Shown: piece by piece, positions 10,918 to 22,100 of the stretch | How the letters are laid out: every line of letters starts with the position of its first letter | How positions within the stretch are numbered: the stretch's first letter is position 1 | Assembly (NCBI GenBank): GCA_037974665.1 | Contig: CM075770.1 | Span: 22,679,501-22,743,500 of the forward strand | From: Ehretia macrophylla | Lineage: Eukaryota; Streptophyta; Magnoliopsida; Boraginales; Ehretiaceae | Length of the DNA: 64,000 bases | Direction: 5' to 3' | Notes under the pieces: model-generated | Databases searched by the model: none | What the model saw: the letters and a program-made list of their open reading frames with translations, nothing else | Told to the model about the DNA's origin: nothing | Made by a program: the position numbers and the translations under genes

Positions 10918-13782
10918 TTAGTTTACTAACTAGGCATTAGTCAGGTTCAACTCTCGAACCATGGGTAGAAGCCCTAAGGTAATTATGATGTCTTGTTTAT
11001 ATGTGTTAATGTGTGCTAATGTGTTTTAATTGATTTGAGCATTGAATATTATGTGCTTTTGTAGACCATATGTATTATGTGTCGTGCACACCGACACGTT
11101 AGTGCCCTGAATAATGCATGCATGCTTTTATACTCCTTCCTTGATACATGTGCATGTTATATGTCCATGATTGACTGTTTATATACATAGATAGTTAGGA
11201 TTAGGACTTTCAGGGAATTGAATTCATGTAGGAAGAACGAAAAGACTCGGTTAGAGGTTTCTCGCATCTTCACAGGTACTCGACGGATCGTATGTATTAT
11301 TGGATATGCATATATAAAATGCATAGCACAGGTAAAATTGTTGCAATAAAGTTATCTTCTTATCTTTGGAATACCCATACCTGTGATTAAGTTATCAATT
11401 TTATAGCTATGAAGTTCTTGATTCCGTTAAAACAGTTCTTCTAATTGTGGTTCAAGTATAAAGGTTAAGGACACAACTTTCCTTAGATATAAGAGTATAC
11501 TATTAAATATATAGAGTAGTGTATATTCTCATGAGCTTGTAGTGGAAGTTGACTTAGAGGTTCCTTTGAATCCATTTCTCACATCTTAAAATTGGCTTGA
11601 TAGACTATCTAAGAAGTTAGCAATATACTCGTATGATTGAATCCTTACTTGATTGGAATTGAGCATTGATGATTCCAACATGGTGTATACTAGCGAGTTT
11701 CAAGTCCACTAAATGGTAAGATCATGACCTAGAAATTAAGAGATGAATTCGTGAAAGTTGATGATAGTTACTTTTAGGGGGTTAGATTATTAAGACATAG
11801 ATAGTGTATTTAAGTAACTTAACAATGGATAACCTCAAGACATGTAGGCAACTCTGGGGACTGAGTTTAACAAGGTTGATGATTTTTTGGTATGACAATA
11901 TATAGGGATGTTGGAATCGAGGAATTCACGTAGCTAGAACTTGTGTTCAGAAAACTACACCTAAAATGTTAGGCCAAATAGAAGTGCAAGGTATTGAATT
12001 ATGCATTAGACAACTAACGTTGCTAAAGGTCCTAAGTTGGATATTGGTGAAGAATCATGGTATTAATTTGGTGCCCCTCGGATTTAGTTGTAATTATGCA
12101 AAGTAAGTCATTCTATGCACTCGTTATTTGGATACCCTAGAGGATGTTAGGAAGTATATATCCCTAAGTAATACCGATGGACCTAGTACATAAACCATGG
12201 AAATGATGTTAAGCATCTGGTTGCAAAGTGGAGTCGTTAGGGTATGATTTGAAATCCTAAATAGTTAATAGTGAGTATGCATGATGATTCGTGGTAAAGC
12301 CTAGGACCTAAGGTCGATGAGTCTTGATGTTCTTAGCTATTTGAACGTGTAAATGAGGAGAGTAAGATTTCATATAGCTAAGATGGAAATGAATTAGAGT
12401 CATGATGACCCGAGAGACTGCTGTTAGACAACCGTGTTTATGTGCACCGTTTCACATCTAGAAACTAGCGGTTGGTAGACTTGGAATCGTGGTCGTTGAA
12501 TAGAGGGTGAATCTTGTAGTGATAGTTAAATGAGTGGTTGATTACTTTTGAAGTTCTATTAGGTTATGTTCAAGGATGCCTCGTGGTCATAATTCTTATG
12601 TTAATACAACCTTGAAGTTATCTCATGTAAGTATCTTATGAGCTCGATCATTTCGGTACCCATTTATAGTCCAAGGATTGTTGTTGTGCGGCCGGTAACC
12701 TAGTAGAGCATTGATATCGCTTACATGGCTATGAACCCAGCTTAGTAACACTAATGATTGAAAATATATTGGCGGGCATTAAGTGTTCGAAGGAATGACT
12801 AGGTCACTAAGTGAGTAGGACCATTGTTCTCTTAAGTACGACATAACCTTGAATTGAACTGAGTGGAATTTATTTGAGGTTGAAACTATTCTTCTTAGGA
12901 GTTTTGGATAAGATTAAAAGAAATTCTGAAGCCTCGTGACTTGAAAATAGAGATTTGAATAAGGAAATAAATTGTGGATCACAAGCTGATGAAGCTTACT
13001 TGAAGAGTTGAACTAGTGCCACATGATTAGTTTACCCAAGCAATTTCGATGGCAATTTGTTGGTGGTACTTAATAAACCTTAGAATTCGACTTTAATGAA
13101 TCTCAATGGTCTTTCTTCTCGATTACGAGCGTGAAGGTTAACGAAGCTGGGAAAGGATGTTAGTGAATATGAGCCTATAACCGGAAGACTAGTCATTAGA
13201 AGATTTACTAATCCAATGTACCTACGAGATAAGGACTATGATACTATCGATAGATGATGACTTGAGATGGATTAGTTTGTTTGGTGAGTTCTTCCTGAAA
13301 AGAGGGTCGTATTGTGGAACATAATCCATAACATGTGTATGACCTATGTGATATCAGTTTTGAAGCTAGTAGATAGGTTATGTAAATCGGATATAGACCT
13401 ATTATCTTGAAAATTAGCGTATGTCACCTTAGGATCATGGAATTATTGTGATATTCTTTTTGAGGTATGAATGCAAGATTGACATGACATAAGTCATGAT
13501 TTTGGAGTTATAGTTATATAGTTAGAATACCAATGCAGCTTTGATGACTATGTATGGAGATTCTAACCTTAGTTAACGAACTCGACCTTAAAGATCAATT
13601 GGAGAAATAGAGTCGTTTGAAGGAACGAACTGTAAATGTAGGAGTCACACCGAATTAAATGATTGGAGAAATGTAGGAACTGAATTGGTTGTGGTAAGAG
13701 AGATCACAGAACACGAGATGAACCGAAGTGGGAAAAATAACAAATGTCAGAATCTGTCTAAATGACCTCAATAGGTAAGAAT

Positions 13783-13818
13783 GAATTTCGGGACAAAATT
13801 CTTTTAAGGAGGGGAGGA
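13783..13818 (+). other. Pre-PPT inverted repeat and polypurine tract
   Basis: The polypurine tract AAGGAGGGGAGGA (13806-13818) abuts the 3' LTR and primes plus-strand DNA. Just upstream, GAATTTCG-GGA-CAAAATTC (13783-13801) is an 8-bp inverted repeat with one mismatch. The related element at 37530-37548 has GAATTTCG-GGA-TGAAATTC, which would pair with one G-T wobble. Confidence 0.88.
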
Positions 13819-16800
13819 TGTGAGGCCCGACCCCGAATAACGTGTCTTACATCGATTTACGTGCCTTTGACCCAGAATTATATGACTGACCTTGGATTAC
13901 GTGCCCTGTCTTGGTTTTTGTGCATGCATCGTCATATGTGCCTTGACCTAGAATATTATGCCCTAATTCCCGACTGACGTGCGATACCTAAATATACGTG
14001 TCCTGACCTAGATATACGTGTGTTACCTCGTTTCATGTGCCCTAACCTTGAACTGCGTACCTTAACCTAGATATAGAGTCATGCCTTGATTTGTGTGCAT
14101 TGCATTGAATTACATGCCTTGCATTGGTTTACGTGCATTAGTCTTGAAGTACGTGCATTAGTCTTGAAGTTCGTGTCTTACCTCGTAGTTCATGTCTACC
14201 TCGTGATTCATGCCCCGTATTGATTTTGGTGCGTGCCTCGTTGTGCGTATCCTAAACCTCGAACTGTGTGCCTACACGCTAATCAAGAAAGAATCCTACA
14301 CAATCCACTAACCAATATTATATTCCTAATTCAAATTCTCTACAAACTCCTCCAATAATAAAATAATACTAAACTATTCCTACATTTTCCACTATCTATT
14401 ATTCTATTCATAATTCAACTCATCAACAAACATTCCTATATTTTATTCTACCTAGATTCCCTAAATTCCCAACATTCCTATGACAATTCTATGACACAAA
14501 CGCATAAAAATTAACCCAAAACCCTACCCAATGCACCCAAAATCTCGACACATGCATATGCCCATGCTAGGATGATTCAAATTGTGCTTCTTGGAGACAC
14601 AAATCTGATTTTTGCATGCCCAAGGCCAACATTTGCATCAACAATAGCAAAAGCTTCTATTTTCTCTCATTTCTCTCACTCTCCTCACATTTCTCTCTCT
14701 CCCTCTCATTCTTCTCTCTCAATCTCGGTTTTGGCTGAGTTCATACACCCCATAGCTCATCTTCATCATTCCATGGTTCATCAAGGCAAGCTAGAAGCTA
14801 AGAAACTCGATTAAACAAGCTAGGATGCAAGAAACACACATGCAAGCTCTTTGAACTTCCATTTCGGTTTAGGTGAGTTTCCTAGCTTCCATTTCTTTTC
14901 TTCTTATTCTAACCTCATGCACCTACTAAGAAATTTTTCACTAAGCTAGGAAAATTGAGAAAAAACAGGTGGAGTCTTGGCTAAGCAAGGAAAAGAACAA
15001 ATCTTGTGCTTCATCAAAGTCTTGTGCATCTTCTTGTTGTTTTGCTAAGGTGAGGGCTAAAACTTCTTGAAAATCCTTCAAAAATCCACATGCATGCTCT
15101 TAAATGTATGTCTTTGCTTCTGTACTTGAGTTATATGTGTGTTCATAAGCTTTTACAACCATGCATGGCAAGATTTTGGCTTGAAGATGATGATAGATGA
15201 AATCGGGTATGGTGACAGCTTTCTGTTTTGTTGTTACGAGGTGAGTTTGGCTAGGAAAATGATGTTGAAAATGCATGAAAGTTAGTAGGTTTCTAGTTTT
15301 GCCAGTTTTGAACGTTTCTCACAGAAATAGGACAAAGCTAATTTTGACTCTAAGGTCCTCAAAATGGCAAATCATTAAAATGTGTCCAAATTTGGAAATC
15401 TGGAAAAATGAAGCAGGTTTTGGCAGATGCACTGACCTTGTAGAACGAACCCGTTTTGACTTGGTAAATGATGTCCAAAATGCATTCAATTTGGTGTGCT
15501 GCTAGATTTTTCAGTTCTGGACATTTTTGTCAGAAATGGACTAAGGCTAAATCTGACCCTAAAGACCTCAAAAATGACAATTATCGAAATGTGTGCAAAT
15601 CTGGATAGTTTTGTGCAATCCCACTGTTTTGGCTATAACTATTGATCTCGAACTTCAAATGATGCAAGGTTTGTTTCTGATTTTAGTTCACTTCTTAAGC
15701 TTTAATTTGAAATCTTATTCACTAGAATTGGAGATTGTTTTCTGGTCTTAATGATTGTGAGAAAACAGCCTATTGCAGTAAGGGTTTCACTTAGTGTTAT
15801 GCTTAGAAAAATTGTTGTAACTTCTCTTGTTGAATTAAATGCTTGGTATTGTGGCTTTGGGATGTTTTGTGTACTGTTTTGAATACTTGGGGATGTTTGA
15901 ATTAATTGATATATGGCTTGAGATTGACTTTGAGTTGATTTGGGGCTTAATTGCACGGGTAAGCACGAAATGGAAACCCTAGTGACTAGGCGAACTTGCT
16001 AAGTGTTGATCCTTTGAATATTGAGTGTAATTATATGTTTAGTAGGCTGCCCGTAGTTTCTTTATAGCCCTAAATGTGATTTTGATTCGTTGCATGTTGA
16101 CAAATAGGCATTTCTTGCATCCGAACCACGTAGATTGTTGTTGCATGTTGAATAACCTTATTATTTGATTACGTGGACGTTGAAATGAGTTATATGACCT
16201 GATTTACGTGCGTTACATGGCTGCCTGTTTAATAATCATATAACTCCATATGCTTTTCAAGTGAAATTACTTGTCTATTCGTGCCCCGCTTGTTTACTTG
16301 TCAATGTTCAATCTTATGACTGTCCAGAGGCAACCTACTTTGTTGTCCTCCTAATGTGATATATTAAATGTCATAAATGTGCATTGCATACAAGGTTGCA
16401 ACCTTTCGTTCTGGTGTGGTAGCGTTCACGCACACCGGGCGGCATCGGGCTTGCCGGTGCAACCGTGACTACCATTGTCCAATTCCCTCTTTCGCTTGGG
16501 GGCTAGACTTCCTCGGAGAGTTGGGTCGTAAGATTTTGGGGTACATCCGGAGTACGCCCACTTGGCGTGTTAAGGGGATGATTTGAAGGCGGCCGCAACA
16601 ATTGAGAGCAAAAGCTCACTGTATCCTTTTTCTATATGTATAAGTACTCTCGCTTGGTTCCTAGAGGACCTCGGGGAGGAAAGACTGGTAATTGTGTTCC
16701 TTTACTTTATATTATTGTTATGTACTTAATTGTGTTATATTCATGCTTGTAAAAAGGATTTTCATAAGTTGAACAGGAAAATGAGTTTCAAAACCTATTT

Positions 16801-17548
16801 CTCGTTCCCCCTCGCTGAGTTCATAAGGACTCACCCTCTTTTATCATCTCAGGTGAAGAAGATCAAGAACAGGTACCTGAGGACGATGTGCCTAACGATG
16901 ATTCCTTGGAGTGATTGCCTGTCCTATGTACTTTGCGTGATTATGGCTATTTGTGAACTATGCTACTTGAAGACTATTTCTTTTCATGTTGCTCAATGTT
17001 TGTAATGTAAAAGACTCCCGTTGTAATTTGGGGTCTAATTTTGGTTTGTACTGATGTTAACTAGACAGACACTAGACACTACTATGGTCATTTTGCTATT
17101 ATTACTACTAGTACCTATAATAGGATTATGAAGTATTAGATAAGGGCTAAGTAAAATGAACCAACCAAATCTTAAGCGGGTACTCGCTATTAAGCTAAGA
17201 TCAACAGGTATTTTTGTAACGAGGTTTAACAAACAAATGAGACATAGTATCATGCTAGGTTATTAATCAAACGTAACATCGAGATAGTTAGTAGGCGTTT
17301 CAATTGATGGTAAATAGTAATCCTAGTTGGAAATGAAATTGAGATTAAAAAATTTGAGGCGTTTAGAGAATTAGGTCAAACCAAATAGCCCAATTACAGC
17401 CGTTATACCGCTAGTTTTCTGAAAAATTTTGGATTTTAGGCCAAAACGTTTAAGTGTTAAATCTTCATAAACGGTTAAGTATGTGATATGACTTGAATGT
17501 TAGATCACACCCTAGTCTAACCTTTATAGGCCGGGTTGGGGCGTGACA
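13819..17548 (+). repeat. 3' LTR of the LARD-like element (3,730 bp)
   Basis: Begins TGTGAGGCCCG right after the polypurine tract and ends GGGGCGTGACA before the GGTAA duplication. The layout is the same as the 5' LTR: donor-like AG|GTGAGT at 14872/14873, block I at 16331-16560, acceptor-like site ending 16852, acidic frame 16855-16914, and hairpin 17013-17035, here GACTCC with one mismatch. A short segment after GGTTTACGTGCATT near 14137 is replaced by a duplicated TTAGTCTTGAAGT unit. Confidence 0.95.
16331..16560 (+). other. Conserved LTR block I, intact family 1 copy
   Basis: Palindrome AAGGTTGCAACCTT at 16392-16405. Outer arms are TGGTAG (16417-16422) and CTACCA (16469-16474). Between them TCACG pairs with CGTGA, and CACCGG pairs with CCGGTG around the loop GCGGCATCGGGCTTG. 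Together these give about 17 base pairs with one small bulge and an internal loop. Confidence 0.8.
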
Positions 17549-19123
17549 GGTAAACTCGCTAAGTGTTGATCCTATGGATATCGTGTCTAACTATGTGATT
17601 AGTATGCTGCCCGTAGTTGTCCTTATAGCCCTAAATGTGATTCCGATGATTACATGTTGACAAGTAGGCCTTTCTTGCACCCGGTCCCACGTAGATGTCG
17701 TTGCATGTTGAATAATCTTATTATTTGATTACGTGAACTTCGAAATGAGTTATATGACTTGATTTACATGCGTTACATGGCTGCCCGTTTAATATTCATA
17801 TAACTCCATGAGCTTTTCAAGTGAAATTGCCTGTCATATCGTGCCTCGCTTGTTTACTTGTCAATGTGCAATCTTATGATTGCTCGGAGGCAACCTACTT
17901 TGTTGACCTCCAAATGTGATATATTAAATGTCATAAATGTGCATTGCATACAAGGTTGCAACCTTTCATTCTGGCATGGTAGCGTTCACGCACACCAGGC
18001 GGCATCGGGCTTGCCAGTGCAACCGTGACTACCATTGTCCAATTCCCTCTCTCGCTTGGGGGCTAGACTTCCTCGGAGAGTTGGGTCGTAGGATTTCGGG
18101 GTACATCCGGAGTATACCCATTTGGCGTGATAAGGGGATGATTTGAAGTCGGTCGCAACAACTGATACTGGAAATGAACTGAGAGCAAAAGCTCACCGTA
18201 TCCTTTTCACTATGTGTATAAGTACTCTCGCTTGGTTCCTAGAGGACCTCGGGGAGGAAAGACGGGTAATTGAGTTATTTTACTGTTATATTGCATTATG
18301 TACTTACTTGTGATACATGTCATGCTTGCAAAGGGTTTTTATAAGTTGAACCGAAAAATGAGTTTCAAAACTTATTTCTCGTTCCCCCTCGCTGAGTTCA
18401 TAAGGACTCACCCTCTTTTATCATCTCAGGTGAAGAAGACCAGGAACAGGTACCCGAGGACAACGTGCCTATTGATGATTCTTTGGAATGATTGCTTGCC
18501 CTATGTGCCTTACTTGACTATGGTCATTTTGCAGACGATATGTTGCTTGAAGACTATTTCTTATGTTGCTTGTTGTTGTATTGTAAATGACCCCCGTTGT
18601 AATTTGGGGTCTAATTTTGGCTTGTACTGTTCATAACTAGTTAGACACTCTTACGATTGTTTTGCTATCGCTACCGGCTAGTATCGTATCTATCATAGGC
18701 TTATGAAGTATCAAGTAATGGATTAAGTAAATGAATCTATCCAATCTTAAACAGGTACTTATTGTTAGGCTAAGATGAACAGGTACTTTTGTAACAAGGA
18801 TTAACAAACGAATAAGACATAGTATCATGCTAGGTTGTTAATCAAATGAGACTTTGAGATAACTAGTAGGCGTTTCAATTGATGATAAATAGTAATCTTA
18901 GTTGGAAATGAATTTGAGATTGAAAGTTCTGAGGCCTTTAGAAAATTAGTTCAAACTAAATAGCCCAATTACAACCGTTATGCTGTCGGTTTTTCAGAAA
19001 ATTTGTGGAGTTTAGGCTAAACGTTAAGGGTTAAACCCCTTTGAACGATTAAGTACGTGAAAGGACTTGAATGTTTAGATCACTCCCTAGTCTAACCTCT
19101 ATATGTCGAGTTGGGGCGTGACA
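17549..19123 (+). repeat. Right part of the outer solo LTR
   Basis: Starts with the right GGTAA copy and continues the LTR interrupted at 7166. It holds block I (17891-18120) with palindrome 17952-17965 and arms TGGTAG (17977-17982) and CTACCA (18029-18034). The inner stem has CG-to-CA changes on both sides (CACCAG, CCAGTG) that weaken it. The acceptor-like site ends at 18429. The acidic frame EEDQEQVPEDNVPIDDSLE is at 18432-18491, and the GACCCC/GGGGTC hairpin at 18589-18611. Confidence 0.92.
17891..18120 (+). other. Conserved LTR block I, solo LTR copy
   Basis: Colinear with the other copies from CAACCTACTTTG to ATCCGGAGTATACCC. The outer arms extend to ATGGTAG/CTACCAT, while the inner stem has lost two pairs through CG-to-CA changes. 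Confidence 0.78.
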
Positions 19124-22100
19124 TAACTCCTTACAGATCAAAAGTTATGGGCACCGTAGCGACGGAGACCTAGTCCCAAGCCCCACGCCCTCGGTTTGCG
19201 GGCCCAACCTCTACGTGAGGCGAAGTTGTCTTGCCCAAGGTGCAGTTGGATTCGGTAATAAAAATGTGATGGATTAGGTTTTCGTCCTTTCCGAGGCTCA
19301 CGACGTACGATTCGAGACGGAAAAATAGCGCAAAAGAAGAAAAATGTCCCGAAACTGATGAAAACATTCAATTTTGGGCTCCAAAAATAGGCGCAGCTAA
19401 GCAGGCTTGGCAACCCCGACGTAGAGCTCTCGGAGAGCTTTCCAACGGTATGTTGTGCGCTGCGTAACTCCTTACGGATCAAAAGTTATGGGCACCGGAG
19501 CGACGGAGACCTGGTCCTAAGCCCCACTCCCTCGGTTTACGGGCCCAGACTCTACGTAAGGCGAAGTTGTCTTGCCCAAGGTGTCGTGGGATACGGTAAT
19601 AGAAATGTGATGGATTAGGTTGTCTTTCTTTTCGCGGCTCACGACGTACGATGCGGGACGAAAAAATAGCACAAAAGAAGAAAAGTGTCCTGAAACTGAT
19701 GAAAACATTCAATTTTGGGCTCTAAAAATACTCGCAGTGGAACAGGCTTGGTACCCCTGTCGTAGAGCTCTCGGATAGCTTTCCAATGGTATGCTGTGCG
19801 CCGCGTAACGCCTTACAGATCAAAAGTTATTGGCACCGTAGCGACGGAGACCTGGTCCCAAGCCCCACGCCCTCGGTTTACGGGCCCAGCCTCTACGTGA
19901 GGCAAAGTTGTCTTGCCCATGGTGCCGTGGGATTCGGTAATAAAAATGTGATGGATTAGGTTGTCTTCCTTTTCACGGCTCACGACGTACGATGTGGGAT
20001 GAAAAAACAGCACAAAAGAAGAAAAGTGTCCCGAAAATGATGAAAACGTTTGATTTTGGGCTCCAAAAATAGGCACAATCTAGCAGGCTTGGTGCCCCCG
20101 TCGGAGAGCTCTTGGAGAGCTTTCCAATGGTATGTTGTGCGCTGCGTAACTCCTTACGGATCAAAAGTTATGGGCACTGGAGTGACAGAGACTTGGTCCC
20201 AAGCCCCACGCCTTCGGTTTGCGGGCCCAGCCTCTACGTGAGACGAAGTTGTCTTGCCCAAGGTGCCGTGGGATTCGGTAATAAAAATGTGATGGATTAG
20301 GTTGTCGTCCTTTCTGCGGCTCACGACGTACGATCCGGGACGGAAAAGCAGTGCAAAAGAAGAAAAATATCCAAAACTGATGAAAATGTTCGATTTTGGG
20401 CTCCGAAAATAGGCGCAGCTGAGCAGGCTTGCTACCCTTGTCGTAGAGCTCTCGGAGAGCTTTCCAACGGTATGCTGTGCGCCGCATAACTCCTTACAGA
20501 TCAAAATTTATGGGCACCAGAGCAATGGAGACCTGGTCCCAAGCCCCCACGCCCTCGGTTTGCGAGCCCAGCCTGTACGTGAGGCGAAGATGTCTTGCCC
20601 ATGGTGCCGTGGGATTCGGTAATAGAAATGTGATGGATTAAGTTGTCTTCCTTTTCGCGGCTCACGACGTACGATCCGGAACAGAAAGATAGCGCAAAAG
20701 AAGAAAAGTGTCCCGAATATGATGAAAACATTCAATTTTGGGCTCTGAAAACAAGCGCAGCAGAGCAGGCTTGATACCCACGTCGTAGAGCTCTCAGAGA
20801 GCATTCCAACGGTATGTTGTGCGCCGCGAAACTCCTTACAGATCAAAAGTTATGGGCACTAGAGCGACAGAGACCTGGTCCCAAGCCCCATGCCCTCGGT
20901 TTGTGGGCCCAGCTTCTACGTGAGGTGAAGTTGTCTTGCCCAATGTGCTGTGGGATTCAGTAATAGAAATGTTATAGATTAGGTTGTCTTCCTTTTCGCG
21001 GCTCACGACATACAATCCAGGACGAAAAAATAGCGCAAAAGAAGAAAAGTGTCCCAAAACTTATGAAAACGTTCAATTTTGGGCTCAAAAAATAGGCGCA
21101 GCAGTGCAGGGATTGTGCCCCCGTCGTAGAGCTCTCGGAGAGCTTTCCAACGGTATGCTATGTGCCGCGTAAATCCTTACGGATCAAAAGTTATGGTCAC
21201 CGGAGCAACGGAGACCTGGTCCCAAGCCCCATGTCCTCGGTTTGCGGGCCCAGCCTCTATGTGAGGCGAAGTTGTCTTGCCCAAGGTGCCGTGGGATTCG
21301 ATAATAGAAATGTGATGGATTAGTTTGTCTTCCTTTTCGCGGCTCACGACGTACGATCCTGGACCGAAAAATATCGCAAAAGAAAAAAAGTTTCCCGAAA
21401 TTGATGAAAACATTCAATTTTGGGCTCCGAAAACAGGCGCAGCTGAGCAGGCTTGGTGACCCCGTCGTAGAGCTCTTGGAGAGCATTCCAACGGTATGCT
21501 GTACGCCGTATAACTCCTTTCGGATAAAAAGTTATGGGCACCGGAGTGACAGAGACCTAGTCCCAAGTGCTACGCCCTCGGTTTGCGGGCCTAACCTCTC
21601 CGTGAGGCGAAGTTGTCTTGCCCAAGGTGCTATGGGATTCAGTAATAGAAATGTGATGGATTAGGTTGTCTTCCTTTTCGCGGCTCACGACGTACGATCC
21701 GAGACGAAAAAATAGCACAAAAGAAGAAAAGTATCCCCGAAACTGATGAAAATGTTTAATTTTGGGCTCCGAAAATACTCGCAACATAGCAGGCTTGGTA
21801 CCCCTGTCGTAGAGCTCTTGGAGAGCTTTCCAACGGTATGCTGTGTGCCGCGTAACGCCTTGCAAATCAAAAGTTATGGGCACTGGAGCGACGGAGACGT
21901 GGTCCTAAGCCCCACGCACTCGATTTGCGGGCCCAGCCTCTACGTGAGGCGAAGTTGTCTTGCCCAAGGTGCCATGGGATTCGGTAATAGAAATGTGATG
22001 GATTAAGTTGTCTTCCTTTTCGCTGCTCACGACGTACGATCCGGGATGGAAAAACAGCACAAAAGAAAAAAATTATCCCGAAATTGATGAAAACGTTTGA

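Larger units (their letters stand above)
10896..13818 (+). other. Non-coding interior of the LARD-like element
   Basis: About 2.9 kb of AT-rich sequence between the LTRs. I see no reading frame with retrotransposon motifs (no gag zinc knuckle, DTGA protease, YxDD or integrase D,D,E) and no tRNA or host-gene fragment. Its two ends are the expected replication signals (primer-binding site and polypurine tract). The remainder has no feature I can support. Confidence 0.8.
7167..17548 (+). mobile_element. LARD-like non-autonomous LTR retrotransposon, complete
   Basis: A complete 10,382-bp element: 5' LTR 7167-10895, primer-binding site 10906-10917, interior 10896-13818, polypurine tract 13806-13818, 3' LTR 13819-17548, and matching GGTAA duplications. 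The LTRs begin TGTGAGG and end TGACA. The two LTRs differ only at scattered bases and small indels by eye, so insertion was fairly recent. The interior contains no recognisable gag, protease, reverse transcriptase or integrase in any frame. With two 3.7-kb LTRs and a 2.9-kb non-coding interior it fits the large retrotransposon derivative (LARD) class, which depends on enzymes from autonomous relatives. A relative with pol remnants of the same LTR family is at 34371-43569. Confidence 0.93.
5006..19123 (+). mobile_element. Solo LTR (family 1), interrupted by a nested element
   Basis: It starts TGTGAGGCCCGACC and ends GGGGCGTGACA, flanked by TAACT duplications. Removing the nested element 7167-17548 and one GGTAA copy leaves 5006-7166 plus 17554-19123, 3,731 bp. 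This equals one LTR of the nested element (3,729 and 3,730 bp). No primer site, interior or second LTR remains, so this is a solo LTR, presumably formed by LTR-LTR recombination after insertion into the satellite. Sequence from 5025 to 5370 is a run of degenerate 20-25-bp units (GTGCC..TGACCTAG). A pyrimidine tract lies at 5821-5908, and a donor-like AG|GTGAGT at 6046/6047. This family is assigned to Ty3/gypsy through the pol fragments in the related 34371-43569 element. Confidence 0.93.
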
